Of a DNA stretch of 64,000 nt, positions 21,917 to 33,689 are shown one piece after another (the first letter of the stretch is position 1; the number at the start of each line of letters is the position of its first letter). Made by a program: the position numbers and the translations under genes. The notes beneath the pieces were generated by a model. The model searched no databases. It was given only the letters and a program-made list of their open reading frames with translations, and had not been told where the DNA came from. Source of the stretch: Amorphophallus konjac (Eukaryota; Streptophyta; Magnoliopsida; Alismatales; Araceae); NCBI GenBank assembly GCA_022559845.1, contig CM040117.1, positions 78,157,731 through 78,221,730 on the forward strand, written 5' to 3'.

Positions 21917-24706
21917 CTACACCCTCCCCCACTTAGAAGGAATTTGGTCCCCAAATTCAAAACATGTATTGAGGAGAGTGTACTTACAATTGAATAATTC
22001 TGGGAATCTTTTCCGCATAGCCGTTTCAGTTTCCCATGTTGCTTCATATGGCCATGTTTTCTTCCATTGGATCTTGACCATGGGAATAACTTTATTTCTT
22101 AATTGACGCATTTCCCGATCTAGAATTTTGATCGGTGTTTGCTTGTATGTCAAGTCTTTCTGAATCTCTATATTGTCATAAGTGATAATATGGTCTGAAT
22201 CATATACGTACTTTTTCAGCATAGAGACGTGAAATACGTCATGAACTCCTGCTAACTGTGGAGGTAAGGCCAATCTATAAGCCACTTCACCGACCCTTTC
22301 AAGAATTTCAAATGGGCCAATGAACCTTGGAGTTAGCTTTCCTTTGATGCCAAATCTTCGAATACCACGACCTGGAGAAACCTTCAAATACACATGATCT
22401 CCTACCTGAAACTCCAAGTCACGTCTTCGATTATCAGCATAAGACTTTTGCCTATCTTGTGCCATTTTCATTCTTTCCTGGATGAGCTTTATTTTCTCTG
22501 TAGAATCTCTGATAAGGTCGGGGCCTAGAAATTGCCTTTCCCCTATTTCATTCCAACATATTGGTGATCGACAACTTTTCCCATATAGAGCTTCAAAAGG
22601 TGCCATTTGTATGCTTGCTTGATAACTGTTGTTATATGCAAATTCTACCAGAGGCAAGTGATCATGCCAACTTCCTCCAAAATCAATGACACAAGCCCTG
22701 AGCATGTCTTCTACTACCTGATTTGTTCTTTCCGTCTGACCATCCGTTTGTGGATGAAAGGCTGTGCTGAAATTTAATCTAGTCCCCAGTGAATGTTGTA
22801 AACTTTTCCAGAATTGTGATGTAAAACGTGGATCTCTATCTGATATAATAGAGATAGGGATACCATGTAGTTTAACAATTTCTTTGATGTATAATGCTGC
22901 TAGAATATCCACAGACCATCGACTTTTTATTGGTATGAAATGTGCAGATTTAGTCAATCGATCTATGATTACCCATATTCCATCATGTCCACCCCTTGTC
23001 TTAGGTAATCCCATAATGAAATCCATTCCTATATTTTTCCATTTCCATTCGGGAATATTTAAGGGATGTAATTTTCCTGCATGTTTGAAATGTTCCGCCT
23101 TCACTTGTTGGCAAGTAAGACAGCGAGACACAAAGTCAGCTACTTCCCTCTTCATATTGGGCCACCAGAAGTTTCTTTTGAGATCTTGATACATCTTGGT
23201 ACCTCCTGGATGGATGGAGTACTTTGATTTATGTGCTTCTTCTAAGATCAATTTCTTTGTATCCTCATGATCCGGTATACACATTCGACCCTTGAATAGT
23301 AATCTTACATCATTAGAAATAGAAAAATCCGATCTTTGTTCAATATTGGCCTTAATTTCCAGTAAAATTGGATCATCCTCTTGTAACTTGGCCAAATCCT
23401 CTATCAATGTAGGTTGAGCTCGGATATTAGCTATGAAGCAATCTTCTTCCTTAACGTCAACATCTAAATTCAACTGGGCAAATTGAGGAATAAGGTTAGT
23501 CACACTAATCATGAGACTTGATAACATACCAATTGGTTTTCTGCTAAGTGCATCTGCTACAGCATTTGCCTTGCCAGGATGATATTGAATAGCAAAATCA
23601 AAGTCCTTGAGATGTTCTAACCACCTCCTTTGTCTCATATTAAGCTCCTTTTGAGAAAATAAATATTTCAAGCTCTTGTGGTCTGTGTAGATCGTGAACT
23701 TTTCTCCATAAAGATAATGACGCCAAATTTTCAAGGTGAAAATAACTGCTGCTAATTCCAAATCATGTATAGGATAATTTTCTTCGTGACGTTTCAATTG
23801 TCTTGAAGAATAGCAAATCACCTTTCCATCTTGCATAAGGACACACCCTAAGCCAATTCCAGATGCATCCGTATATACCTCAAATCCAGCACCCTCTATT
23901 GGTAGCGACAAAACATGGGATGTTGTAAGATGATTCTTAAGACTTTGAAAACTCTTTTCACAGTCCTTCGACCAGATAAAAGGATTTTCTTTTCTAGTAA
24001 GTCTAGTTAAAGGAACCGCGATCTTCGAGAAGTCCTTTATGAATCTTCTATAATAACCTGCTAGACCCAAAAAGCTTCTAACTTCAGATATAGTCGTTGG
24101 TCGACTCCAATCTCTGACAGCTTCTACCTTAGAAGGATCCACAGCAACACCTTCTTTTGAAATGATGTGGCCTAGGAATGAGACTTCCTTGAGCCAAAAT
24201 TCACACTTATTGAGTTTGGCATATAGCTTGTGTTCTCTAAGTGTTTGCAAAGCTATCTTTAGATGTTCTTCATGTTCTTCTTTAGTCTTGGAGTATATCA
24301 GGATATCATCGATGAAGACGACGATGAACTGGTCTAAATATGGCTGGAAGACACTGTTCATAAGTTGCATGAATGCTGCTGGGGCATTAGTTAGACCGAA
24401 CGGCATCACCACGAATTCATAGTGGCCATAACGACTTCGAAAAGTCGATTTATAAATGTCTTCTTCTTTAATTCTAAGTTGATGGTAACCAGACCTAAGG
24501 TCAATCTTAGAAAAATATTCTGCTCCCGAAAGCTGATCGAAGAGCTCATCAATACGCGGCAATGGATATTTATTTTTGATTGTAAGCTGATTCAGTCGCC
24601 GGTAATCGATGCATAATCTGAGAGAACCATCCTTCTTCTTGACAAATAGAACAGGCGCACCCCAAGGGGATGTGCTAGGTCTAATGAAACCCTTATCTAG
24701 AAGTTC
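21917..24706 (-). CDS. pol: Tekay-like pol: RT, RNase H, integrase, chromodomain
   Basis: 930 codons, open throughout. RT with LDKGFIRPS upstream, [23 protein letters not shown] and the catalytic FIDD at about 24305-24316. RNase H starts [14 protein letters not shown] and ends [16 protein letters not shown]. Integrase has the zinc-binding CLTCQQVK, the core [19 protein letters not shown] and [14 protein letters not shown], and the C-terminal [19 protein letters not shown]...[10 protein letters not shown]. It ends in a chromodomain-like segment thought to guide integration to marked chromatin. No internal stop. It is normally translated as one polyprotein with gag; here a TAG at 24707-24709 (KKQL-stop-ELLDKG, normally Gln) cuts it off, so product needs readthrough. 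There are only two codons' worth of sequence between the last chromodomain residues and the LTR. Confidence 0.9.
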   Translation of the reverse strand, partial: ELLDKGFIRPSTSPWGAPVLFVKKKDGSLRLCIDYRRLNQLTIKNKYPLPRIDELFDQLSGAEYFSKIDLRSGYHQLRIKEEDIYKSTFRSRYGHYEFVVMPFGLTNAPAAFMQLMNSVFQPYLDQFIVVFIDDILIYSKTKEEHEEHLKIALQTLREHKLYAKLNKCEFWLKEVSFLGHIISKEGVAVDPSKVEAVRDWSRPTTISEVRSFLGLAGYYRRFIKDFSKIAVPLTRLTRKENPFIWSKDCEKSFQSLKNHLTTSHVLSLPIEGAGFEVYTDASGIGLGCVLMQDGKVICYSSRQLKRHEENYPIHDLELAAVIFTLKIWRHYLYGEKFTIYTDHKSLKYLFSQKELNMRQRRWLEHLKDFDFAIQYHPGKANAVADALSRKPIGMLSSLMISVTNLIPQFAQLNLDVDVKEEDCFIANIRAQPTLIEDLAKLQEDDPILLEIKANIEQRSDFSISNDVRLLFKGRMCIPDHEDTKKLILEEAHKSKYSIHPGGTKMYQDLKRNFWWPNMKREVADFVSRCLTCQQVKAEHFKHAGKLHPLNIPEWKWKNIGMDFIMGLPKTRGGHDGIWVIIDRLTKSAHFIPIKSRWSVDILAALYIKEIVKLHGIPISIISDRDPRFTSQFWKSLQHSLGTRLNFSTAFHPQTDGQTERTNQVVEDMLRACVIDFGGSWHDHLPLVEFAYNNSYQASIQMAPFEALYGKSCRSPICWNEIGERQFLGPDLIRDSTEKIKLIQERMKMAQDRQKSYADNRRRDLEFQVGDHVYLKVSPGRGIRRFGIKGKLTPRFIGPFEILERVGEVAYRLALPPQLAGVHDVFHVSMLKKYVYDSDHIITYDNIEIQKDLTYKQTPIKILDREMRQLRNKVIPMVKIQWKKTWPYEATWETETAMRKRFPELFNCKYTLLNTCFEFGDQIPSKWGRV
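21922..21934 (-). other. Polypurine tract of the Tekay-like element
   Basis: Minus-strand AGTGGGGGAGGG directly before the LTR start TGTAGTGCC. It is also coding: it supplies the last pol codons (SKWGRV), and the TAG stop lies in the first five LTR bases. Confidence 0.85.
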
Positions 24707-26377
24707 CTATAATTGCTTCTTTAGTGCCTTAAGTTCCGTGGGAGACATCCTGTAAGGGGCTATAGAAATAGGTGCCGCACCTGGAATGAGTTCAATGGTA
24801 AAGTTTACTTCCCTCTCGGGCGGTAAACTAGGTAGTTCAGCTGGGAACACGTCTGTGAACTCATTTGCAATAGGAATGTTTGCTAGGACAATTTCCTTAG
24901 ATTCGATGACAACGACTGAAGCAAGAAAAGCTTCACATCCTTGCGAGATAAGCTTGCAAGCGTGAAGAAAAGATATAATGGTCGGATGCTTCTTGTACTT
25001 GATGCCAAGAAAGGAAAATCTTGGAAGACCGGGCTTTCGGAAAGATATCATCCTATTTCGGCAGTTGATGTAAGCATCATGCTCTACAAGCCAATCTACC
25101 CCTAAAATGGCATCATAACCTTTCATATCGAGGCATACTAAGTTTGCGGGGAGATTGTGTCCTTCTACTACCACCTCACAATCGGGATAATACTTGGTAA
25201 GCTTAGTTCCATATCCTAAAGGTGTAGTAATAGCAAGATCTGAAGGTAGGGGAACTGCTGCAGTTGGTAAGGTGTTTGCAAAAGTGGTGGAGATAAAAGA
25301 ATGAGAATCACCAGTATCGAATAACACGAATGTAGGACGAGAACAAATTTGAAGAGTACCTTCCATAAGCCCATCATTTTGATCCATGGGTGCTTCATCT
25401 TCATCTATAGCTGCATTGAGGCGAGCCTGCCTCCTACGCCCTCCATTATTTGATTGATCCTTCATAAGGGGGCAATCTGGTACACGATGCTCCCTACTCC
25501 TACAACGCAAACAAGCACCTAGACGCTTCCAGCATTCTTCAGCTGAGTGGCAGAATTTCTCACAGAAAGTGCACGCCGAGGTGACTTGCTCTTCCTTCAC
25601 CTTTTTACTACCCTTTTGGGAACTTCCACCGTTCCAGTTCCTTGATCTTTTCTTGTTATCACGGCTTTTGTATGGTTTCGTGATGCTAAATTTCTCTTTC
25701 TTATAATGCCGATCAGTTTGTCGGCTGGATTCTTCTCCTTTACCCTTCAACCTTTCGACCTTCTCTAAGGCCCTCTCGCATAGATATGCCCTCTGAACCA
25801 TTTCCGCATAAGTGCGGATATTCTGTGTCCCTAGTTGTTGAATGAAATCGGGCCGTAACCCATCCATAAATCGGTTCGCTTTTAATAATTCTGTACTAAT
25901 TAAATGTGGTGCATACGGTGCTAGCCTTGAAAACTGTAGCTCATACTCTGCTACTGACATCATCCCTTGACGAAGGGAGGCAAACTCCATGGCCTTCCTT
26001 TCCTTCACATGCTCGGAGAAGTATTTGGAACGGAATAGGGTGAGAAAGCCATTCCATGTATGAGGTGCGTCGGCCGGAGGTGCCGGAATCGATTTCCACC
26101 AAGTACGGGCGTCCTTATTTAACTGGAACGTTGCTAGACGGACTTTCTCCTGATCAGTGCATTGTATGACATCAAATATACGATTCATCTCATTGATCCA
26201 ATTTTCTGCTTCGTCTGGATTGGAAGATCCATAGAAACGCGGAGGATTTAGACTCCGGAAGTTACGATGAAGATCTCCTGCCCTTGCCCCAGCACCACCT
26301 TGTGCTATAGTCTGCAGTGCCTGGGTGAGGCCGGCAACAGTTTGTTGCATACCGTCCCAATCTACACGATGAGCCAT
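24707..26377 (-). pseudogene. gag: Tekay-like gag and protease (truncated by TAG)
   Basis: Start chosen at MAHRVDWDGM (ATG 26377-26375). An in-frame ATG lies 16 codons upstream at 26425. The Ty3 Gag core includes LNPPRFYGSSNPDEAENWINEM and a SKYF...ERKAMEFASLRQG block. Two CCHC knuckles follow: CTFCEKFCHSAEEC and CLRCRSREHRVPDC. The protease has FDTGDSHSFIS (usual form DTGASHSF; Ala to Asp here), and the linker to RT includes VFPAELPSLPPEREV. The frame stops at TAG 24707-24709 and continues without shift into RT, so this is a single-base lesion consistent with CAG to TAG. Confidence 0.88.
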
Positions 26378-26591
26378 TCGAAAAATAGGGTACCTGAGAG
26401 AAAATAACAACTTGTTATTTCTCATGAAATTGGAATGAACAAAATGATTCTTAAAGCTAATTAGTTATCTTATCCCGGGTTCTACCCAATCCTCACATGG
26501 GTGTGGAATTTCTTCCTTAGTTCATAGGTAGGGGTCCTTAACCTTGGACTTATCCTATGACATGACTCTTTTCCCTAAGTCCTGAGACTTA
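26378..26591 (-). other. Tekay-like 5' leader
   Basis: Short leader between primer site and gag start; no other feature seen. Confidence 0.6.
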
Positions 26592-26604
26592 GGCTCTGAT
26601 ACCA
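26592..26604 (-). other. Primer binding site, tRNA-iMet
   Basis: Minus strand reads TGGTATCAGAGCC, seven bases inside the 5' LTR. Confidence 0.9.
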
Positions 26605-26611
26605 ACTTAAC

Positions 26612-29600
26612 TGTCACGCCCCGAGCTTTTAATTACAGCAGAAGACTCGCTCGGGGAGCGCGAACATCCGGCATGGTAAGCCTCTTGTAAGCAAGAATCA
26701 ATCAGAGCGCAAGATAATCACACTATTAGATGCAATTTCACAAGATTTAATCAAACTTCAAATTTATTTCATAATGCTCAATATTCAAGATACAATCACT
26801 AATTTGATTTTCATTCTACTAGACTCAAGAAATAGGAAAATTACATTGACTCAATCTAGACAATTTAGACTTCATATGTCTTCACTCTTGTCATAATAAC
26901 ATTCAATCGCTCTCGGACCCGCTACTTGAATCACCCTAATCCGAATTCGAACTATTTCCATCTCCTGAAAAACATTGGAAATAGGTAATGAGCACACTTA
27001 CCCAGTAGGTATCTTCGCATCAACATGAAGGCACTATTAAAGTAATTAACAATTTAGCTCTAAAGAATAAGGAAAAATCATGCGAATGCGAATCGATCAC
27101 GCGTTTAAATCAAAGTAACAAGATAATCATGTAAGATAGAATGATTAAGAATGAACTAGCAAAAATATAACAAGAACATGATATTGGCCTTCCATGAACA
27201 AGAATGTAACGAGATTGTACTAGCAAGCCACATATTCCTCACTTTAGCATCTTATGCTTATGAGCAAGTGCTTCGTGAATTTCTGTGGAATATCAAGCAA
27301 GAATGTCATGTCGTGCCGTGGATCTTCACTTATTTATAGAAATAGTACTCCCAGCGCAATGCGACGCCAGTAGCATCTTACCCCGTAGTTTATAAAATAG
27401 TATGTTTCTGGCAATCAGCCGAGGGGACTAGCATAGAGCCCTTGAACACAATCAGTGCTCGATCGCATCTTCAGTTATAAATTAAGCTACTTCCACGCAG
27501 TATAACAGTAAAGTATGGCCAAGAATATAGCACTTCCAATAATTCCATGATAACTAAAATCAATGAATGAATGCTTCAACATAAGAATGTAGGAGTCAAG
27601 AAATAGACTTTAAACAATGTCATGCTCATAGAAATAAATCGACAGCATAACGGTATTTTCCTTAACTTCCATTTCATTTAGATCAATTTAAGCAATATGA
27701 CAAGTTCTAGATCATCAAGGTTTGTCTAGAATCATTGGAATATCAACCCTTGGTCAAACCTTGGGTTAACAAATGCAAGCTATGTAACGGTCATTTGCTG
27801 GGCCGTTACATTATGTAACGCGCCAGTAATGAGCCGTTATAGTGATCCGAGTCCAGAAGGATAAAAATAGACTCAGAGGAATGTGACGGTCTGGCACTGG
27901 GCCGTTACGTGAGCCTGACGGTCCAGTTCAAGGCCGTTACATTTCAAGAATCAGAACCATGATAGAGTGTTCTAATTAATGGGCTTTCATTGGTACAACC
28001 AACTCGGCGTACTAGTGGGAATCCCAGGCTCGCGGAGAATTACGGAAGCCTTGAAACAATGATTTCCTAGTCCATTGGAAGGAATATCCAATAGAGAGGT
28101 CCTCATGTCCAAGATTGTGTTCCTATAGTGCAAAGTGTGAACTAATGACAACATACCGGAATATGTGCCATGTACGTATAGAACTGACTCTATTGACAGA
28201 GAGAGATATGTATAATCAATATGAAAATCATGATAAAAACTCCGTCAATACAATGTTAAAAAGTCATGCTTTATAGTACAAAACTATAGAATTTGGTTTA
28301 ACATAACTTAAGTAGAAGTGATAACAAAACATGCAATACCTATCATGAATAATCAAATATCCTTAAAATCACATGATTAGGTTTAAAACTTAGGTAACTA
28401 GGCTTTAACTATAATAAGATTGGCAGGTTATATTTTGTCTTAGGTTTGACAGAACACAGAGTATAACGGTCTGGAGAGGGGGCGTCACTGTTATTGTGAC
28501 AGTCAGGACCCAGCCGTTACATGAATGTAACGCGTCTGTCCAAGCGCGTTAGAAACAACAGTGCAATTCAAATATCACAGAGTGTGTAACGGTCTATCGT
28601 AGGGCCGTTACTTGAAAGTGACGGTCCTATGCTAATGCGTTACAGTATCTGCTAACAGAAAATAACTATAGAAACTAAGAGATCAACTCACATCATGTCT
28701 TTTATCAAAACATCATGAGTTTCCAGACATGTTAACGAAGTAAAGGCCATCTATATGCATAGGTAATCATGAATAGATGAATAGTAATGTTTTAATTTCT
28801 CAATTTGGCTAAGAGGTGCATGATATGCATTGAGCTATCAAAACGTGAAATCAATGATCTACCATGCATGAAAATCAATTAAACCAGAGGCTCTTAGTCC
28901 TATCAAGCTGTTTTTTTACCGTTCATGAGATAACCTACCTCTTAACTTAGACTGTAGTTTCTGAATTTGGTTGAGAACCTTACCCTAGATCCCTTCCTTC
29001 TCTTATGACTTTTTCAGCAACTTCCTTGGGCTCTAACTCCACGACCTCTTGACCTACAGATGTGAAATTCGGAGGGGAGTTAGTCTAAAGTATTATAAAC
29101 AACTACTTCTAAAGAACTTACCTGAGATAATGACTCCTTACCTTGCTTCTTTACGTCCAAAAAGTATGGGTCGCACAGTTCAGAGCTATGCCCTATTTAT
29201 AGAGTTTAGACTAGGGTTTGAGGATTAGATCGAGTTTAGAGTCCTTGTTTCATCAAATCCTAATCCCTAAGAGTCCTTAGAGTCTTTACAATCCTTCCCA
29301 AGTTGATCCCTAGTGGATAGGAACATCAAGTTCCAATCTTTTCATGAGTTCCTTTGCTTACGGAACTAACAGGTTTGTAACGGACTAGGACCTACGCGTT
29401 AGGGTTATGTGGCGGTCTCGCGATAGACCGTTACATTACTCATTCCTAGAGTTCAAAGGAAAACAAACTCTTTTAGTTTTCTGGTTCATAGTGTAATGGT
29501 CGAGACACCGTGCGTTACATGTCTGTGACGGTTAGGCTATAGACCGTTATATGTGTCGTGGATAGAGTTCAAACAATTTAAAACTCTTTTGATAATTATC

Positions 29601-29839
29601 CATTAACTTATCTTATATATTCTAGTATTTATCCTTAATATCCGTGGATAGACTTAATTACCTTCTAGAATGTGGGCCAAACTTAATGGGCCAGAGTTAA
29701 AACCTTTTCGACTTTAATTAAGTGGGTTGGGTTAATTGATTAACACCACTTGGCCTCATAATAACTTATTAACCATTTATAAATTTATTTAGGCCTTTAT
29801 AAATTCTTGAAAATTATTTAAAATTTTTGGGGCACTACA
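26612..29839 (-). repeat. 5' LTR of the Tekay-like element
   Basis: 3228 bp; plus-strand ends TGTCACG...CACTACA. The three TAACGGTC/GGCCGTTAC clusters recur at about 27784-27953, 28462-28646 and 29376-29555. A few sites differ from the other LTR (for example GTAATGGTC at about 29494). Confidence 0.93.
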
Positions 29840-29844
29840 GTTCG
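29840..29844. repeat. Right target-site duplication of the Tekay-like element (GTTCG)
   Basis: One mismatch to GTTCA at 18689-18693. Confidence 0.7.
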
Positions 29845-30500
29845 AGACTTCCCTGTCTTGAGAATTGGAGGGCCACCTATCCCTAAGCTCATGGGATTGC
29901 TGGTTGGTGATGAGATGACCGCCGCTCTGACCGAGGCTTTGTGGTGAAGCTTGTGGTCGGTCTCTAGCAGCCTACCATTGCTATGGTGGTTGACTTTTTT
30001 TGTGGGGTGCTGGCATTGTTCGTTGACCACCCATGGGGATGCATTAGCCAAGCTTGGCGATGACCGTCCTATGGGACGGGCTGGTCACAGCTCTAAAGCA
30101 TTGTAGCTGGAGTTGTGTTGTAGGGCTCATGCAAGTCGTCAAGTTATGGTGCTGGAGGCCACTTTGTCGTGGCTGGATGTGACTGGGATTATAGCTGGTG
30201 GGTCAGGGGTTACAGGGGGAACTAGGATCATCATAGGGCTATGAAGTTGAGAGATTTTAGCTCCTGCCATGGCTGCCATTGCACGGCCGAAGTGGTAGGG
30301 GCCGGCTGGTTGGCTGGTGGTGTCAGGGAATCAGGAAAGGTCGGAGTAACAGGGGGATGGATGACGTTAACCGAGAAGTGGGCAGTTGCAGAGCAGCCAT
30401 GGGGACCGCACCCAAGAAGTAGGGTGATCCGACGATTGGGGCGAAGCTATCGAAGATAATGGGCATCGTAGGTGTGTTGGTCTGATGCCTCTGGAGGTGA
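29845..30500. other. Region R resumes, no recognisable gene
   Basis: Continuation of R after the Tekay-like insertion. Degenerate GCTGG-rich sequence. Short frames only. Confidence 0.35.
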
Positions 30501-30905
30501 GATTCGGCAAGACGTGTTGACCTGGTGTTGCTGGGGATCAACCTCGATAATGTATCTGGGCTTGATGTTGCTGGAGGCCTGCCTCGGGGAAGCATGTCGG
30601 CCTGGGATTGCTGGAGACTCACCTCGGCGAGGCATCTTGATCTGCGGTTGCTGGAGACCTACCTCGGTGAGACAACTTGGTCTGAAGTTGTTGAAGACCT
30701 GCCTTGGCAAGGCGTCTTGGCCTGAGGTTGTTGGAGACATGTCTCGGCGAGATGTCTTGGTCTGAGGTTGCTGGAGACCTGCCTTGGCGAGGCGTCTTGG
30801 TCTGAGGTTGCTGGAGACCTACCTCGACAAGGCGTCTTGGTCTGAGGTTGCTGGAGACCTGCCTCGATGAGGCATCTTGGTCTGGAGTTGCTGGATTTGC
30901 CCCCA
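30501..30905. repeat. Minisatellite, period 40 bp, about 10 units
   Basis: Unit resembles GGCGTCTTGGTCTGAGGTTG plus CTGGAGACCTGCCTCGGCGA. GGCGTCTTGG anchors at 30791 and 30831 give a period of 40. The core CCTCGGCGAGG is palindromic. Confidence 0.85.
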
Positions 30906-31375
30906 GAGAGGAGTGTTGGCTTGGAATCGTATTCAGTCGATCCTCATAGGGTATGGCCGAATGTTGATGCTGGCGGCTAACCGTCATGTTCAAATAGCCG
31001 AAGTCAAGGTTGTCCGACCCTTTAAACAGTACAATGACCACAAATGATGTTAGACACATAATCATCATAATATGGTGGATGGTACCTATTAATGTGATGG
31101 TTGACCGCCGAGGTGTATTAACTAGGAAGTCCACTCGGCTGATTGTTGAGGTATATTGACTGGGAGCCACGATCAGCTGATCATTGAGGTGCCGATGAAG
31201 GGATTGTCGCTAGCCGACGAGGTGTAATGATCAGAGTGTACGATAGAATGACCCTTAGGGGTATGTTGGTCTGGATCTACTGTAGACTGGCCTTCGAGGC
31301 ATGTCCGTCTGTGAGGTATCTTTAATGGTTCATGTGGTTGTTGTTGTTGATTCGCCTGGTTAAGGCATGTTGGTC
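30906..31375. other. Region R between minisatellites, no gene seen
   Basis: Degenerate sequence with scattered GGTGTATTGAC / CGAGGTGT units; no supported gene. Confidence 0.3.
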
Positions 31376-32280
31376 TATTGATGGAAACTGGAGGTTAGAG
31401 GCTGGAGACTGGAGAGCAAAGATTGGATGCTGGGACTGAAGATTGTGACCCAGATACGGGAAACTAAGTACTGGGGATGGAAACTGGGAACCGGAGACTA
31501 GAAGCTGGGTATTGGTACTGAAAATCGGAATTTGGAGGTTGGTCACTGGGACTGGGGACTGGGTACTGGGGCTAGAAATTAAGAGCTAGAGGTTGGAAAC
31601 TAGATACTAGATTTGGAGGTTAGGATTTGTATAGTAGATACTAGGACTGGCAACTGGGTATCGAGACTGGAGAATAGGAACTTGGAGGCCAAAAATTGGG
31701 TACTGGGACTGGATATTGGGATCTGGATACTAGATGCTAGGACTAGCAACTGGGTATTGAGACTGAGAGGTGGAAACTGGAGGCTGGGTACTGGATGTTG
31801 GAATGGGAGACTAGACACTGGGACTAGAAACTGGAAATTAAGAACTAGATATTGGGATCGGATATCGGGATTGGAGACTAGAATCTGGCTACTAGGTGCT
31901 GGGATGGAAGGCTGGGACTGAGAACTGGATGTTGGATATGACAACTGGTAATTAGATACTGGACGCTGGGACTGGAAGCCTGCCCCTATGAGGCGTGCTC
32001 GCCCATTGCTGGAGACTGGAATTGGAAATGGGAAATAGGAAATTAGATGCTAGGAACTGGGCATTGGAACCAGAAACTGGACCCGGGGGCTGGAAGCGGA
32101 GTACTGGTGCTGGATACTGGGAATTGGGGTACTTGAACTGGATGTTGGAGGTTGGGTACTAGAACTAGGCCCTAGAAACTGGATACTGGAAGCTGGATTT
32201 TAGAGCTGGGTATTAGACATTGGATATTGGAGGCTGGATACTAGAAGTCAGGTACTGGAAATTGGGTATTGGAACTTGGA
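31376..32280. repeat. Very degenerate GAGACTGGGTACTGG-type repeat
   Basis: Short blocks such as TGGGACTGG, TGGATACTGG and GGAAACTGGAGGCTGG recur every 10-25 bases without a fixed period. Open frames here read as low-complexity repeat translation. Confidence 0.7.
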
Positions 32281-33090
32281 TATCGAAGGCTGGGTGCTGG
32301 AGGCCTGCCTAAATGAGGCATGTTGACCTGGCTGGCTGGAGACTGGAAGCTGGAGAACAATCCATAAGGCGGTGTTGACCCAGAGAACTGGGGACATGAA
32401 GCTGGAGGCCGACTCGTGAGAGTGCATTGACCGGTGTAACTGGGAACTAGAAACGGGAGACTGGAGGCTGACCCGTAAGGGTGTGTTGGCCCATATTACT
32501 GTAGGGTGAAGGCTGGAGGCCGGCCCGAGAGGGTACGTCGACCTATGTTGCTGGGGACTGGAGGCTTGCGGCTGGAGGCCTACCCGTGAGGGTGTTTTGG
32601 CCTGCATTGCTGGAGACTGGAAGTCGGAGGCTAACCCGTGAGGGTGTGCTGGCCTATGTTGCTGGAGTCTGGAAGCCGGTGGCCGACCCGAGAGGGTGTG
32701 TTGGCCTATGTTATTGGAGTCTGGGAGCTGGAGGCCGACCCAGGAGGGTGTGTTGGCCTATGTTGCTGGAGTCTGGAAGTCGGAGGCTGACCCGAGAGGG
32801 TGTATTGGCCTATGTTGCTGGAGTCTGGAAGCGTGGCCGACCCGAGAGGGTGTGTTGGCCTATGTTATTGGAGTCTGGGAGCTGGAGGTCGACCTGAGAG
32901 GGTGTGTTGGCCTATGTTGCTGGAGTCTGGAAGTTGGAGGCCGACCCAAGAGGGTGTGTTGGCCTATGGTGCTGGAGTCTGGAAGCTGGAGGCCGACCCG
33001 AGAGGGTGTGTTGGCCTATGTTGCTGGAGTCTGGAAGCTGGAGGCCGACCCGAGTGGGTGTATTGGCCTATGTTGCTGGTATTATTTAGT
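32281..33090. repeat. Minisatellite, period about 52 bp
   Basis: Unit TTGGCCTATGTTGCTGGAGT + CTGGAAGCTGGAGGCCGACC + CGAGAGGGTGTG; TTGGCC anchors at 32701, 32753 and 32804. Best-preserved units lie at 32640-33075. Earlier units are more diverged. Plus-strand frames (GVCWPMLLESGSW units) are repeat translation. Confidence 0.85.
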
Positions 33091-33129
33091 CTAGGAAGTT
33101 GGAGTTGAGGTTGGGGTTGGCTGGCACAC

Positions 33130-33600
33130 TACCATGGTTATGTAGCCAGAGACCGGGACTGGAGCTGGCCGGCTGACTGTTGAGGTGTTGTAGCCGGATA
33201 CTGGGACTGGTGACTGGAACTGGAACTGGGCGACTGGCCTACGAAGGCATTGTAGCCGGATACTGGGACTGGTGACTGGAACTGGAACTGGACGGCTGGC
33301 CTGTGAAGGCGTTATAGCTGGAATGTTGGGACTGGAACTTGGTGGCTGGCCTGTGAAGGCATTGTAGCCGAAACTGGAACTGAAGACTGGGCGGTTGGCC
33401 TGTAAAGGCGTTATAGCTGAAACTGGAACTGAAAATTGGGTGGCTGTCCTGTAAAGGCGTTGTAGCCGAAACTGGGACTGGAGGCTGGGCAACTGGCCTA
33501 TAAAGGCGTTGTAGCCGAAATGCTGGAACTGAAGACTGGGCGGCTGGCCTGTGAAGGCGTTGTAGCCAAAACTGGGACTGGAGATTGGGACTGGAACTGG
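33130..33600. repeat. Minisatellite, period about 50-60 bp, about 8 units
   Basis: Unit resembles GGCTGGCCTGTGAAGGCGTT + GTAGCCGAAACTGGGACTGG. Confidence 0.8.
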
Positions 33601-33689
33601 CACTCAGGATGACCGACCCTCGGGGGTGTAGTGGCCACCATTGTTGTGGAGTGACCTTAACCTCGCCATCGGGGAATATCGTAGCTGAC

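Larger units (their letters stand above)
18694..21921 (-). repeat. 3' LTR of the Tekay-like element
   Basis: 3228 bp, plus-strand ends TGTCACG...CACTACA. Matches 26612-29839 base for base in length. Contains three clusters of paired TAACGG/CCGTTA sites. Confidence 0.93.
18694..29839 (-). mobile_element. Complete Tekay/Del-type Ty3 chromovirus
   Basis: An 11,146 bp minus-strand element with two LTRs of 3228 bp each (about 1.5% different by manual count), a tRNA-iMet primer site, one long gag-pol frame and a polypurine tract. Two Gag zinc knuckles, order PR-RT-RH-INT, and an integrase C-terminus ending in a chromodomain-like segment ([16 protein letters not shown]...ATWETE) place it with the Tekay/Del chromoviruses. 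It is nearly intact: one nonsense codon between protease and RT. Confidence 0.93.

Noticed and set aside
22764..24616. Plus-strand frames opposite Tekay pol
   Set aside because: Shadows of the conserved minus-strand polyprotein.
29818..30459. Host gene at the right edge of the Tekay-like element
   Set aside because: Only short frames in GCTGG-rich degenerate sequence; no splice-consistent coding series or known domain.
32586..33108. Plus-strand frames rich in Trp, Pro and Leu
   Set aside because: Translation of the 52 bp minisatellite in three phases; no start context or domain.
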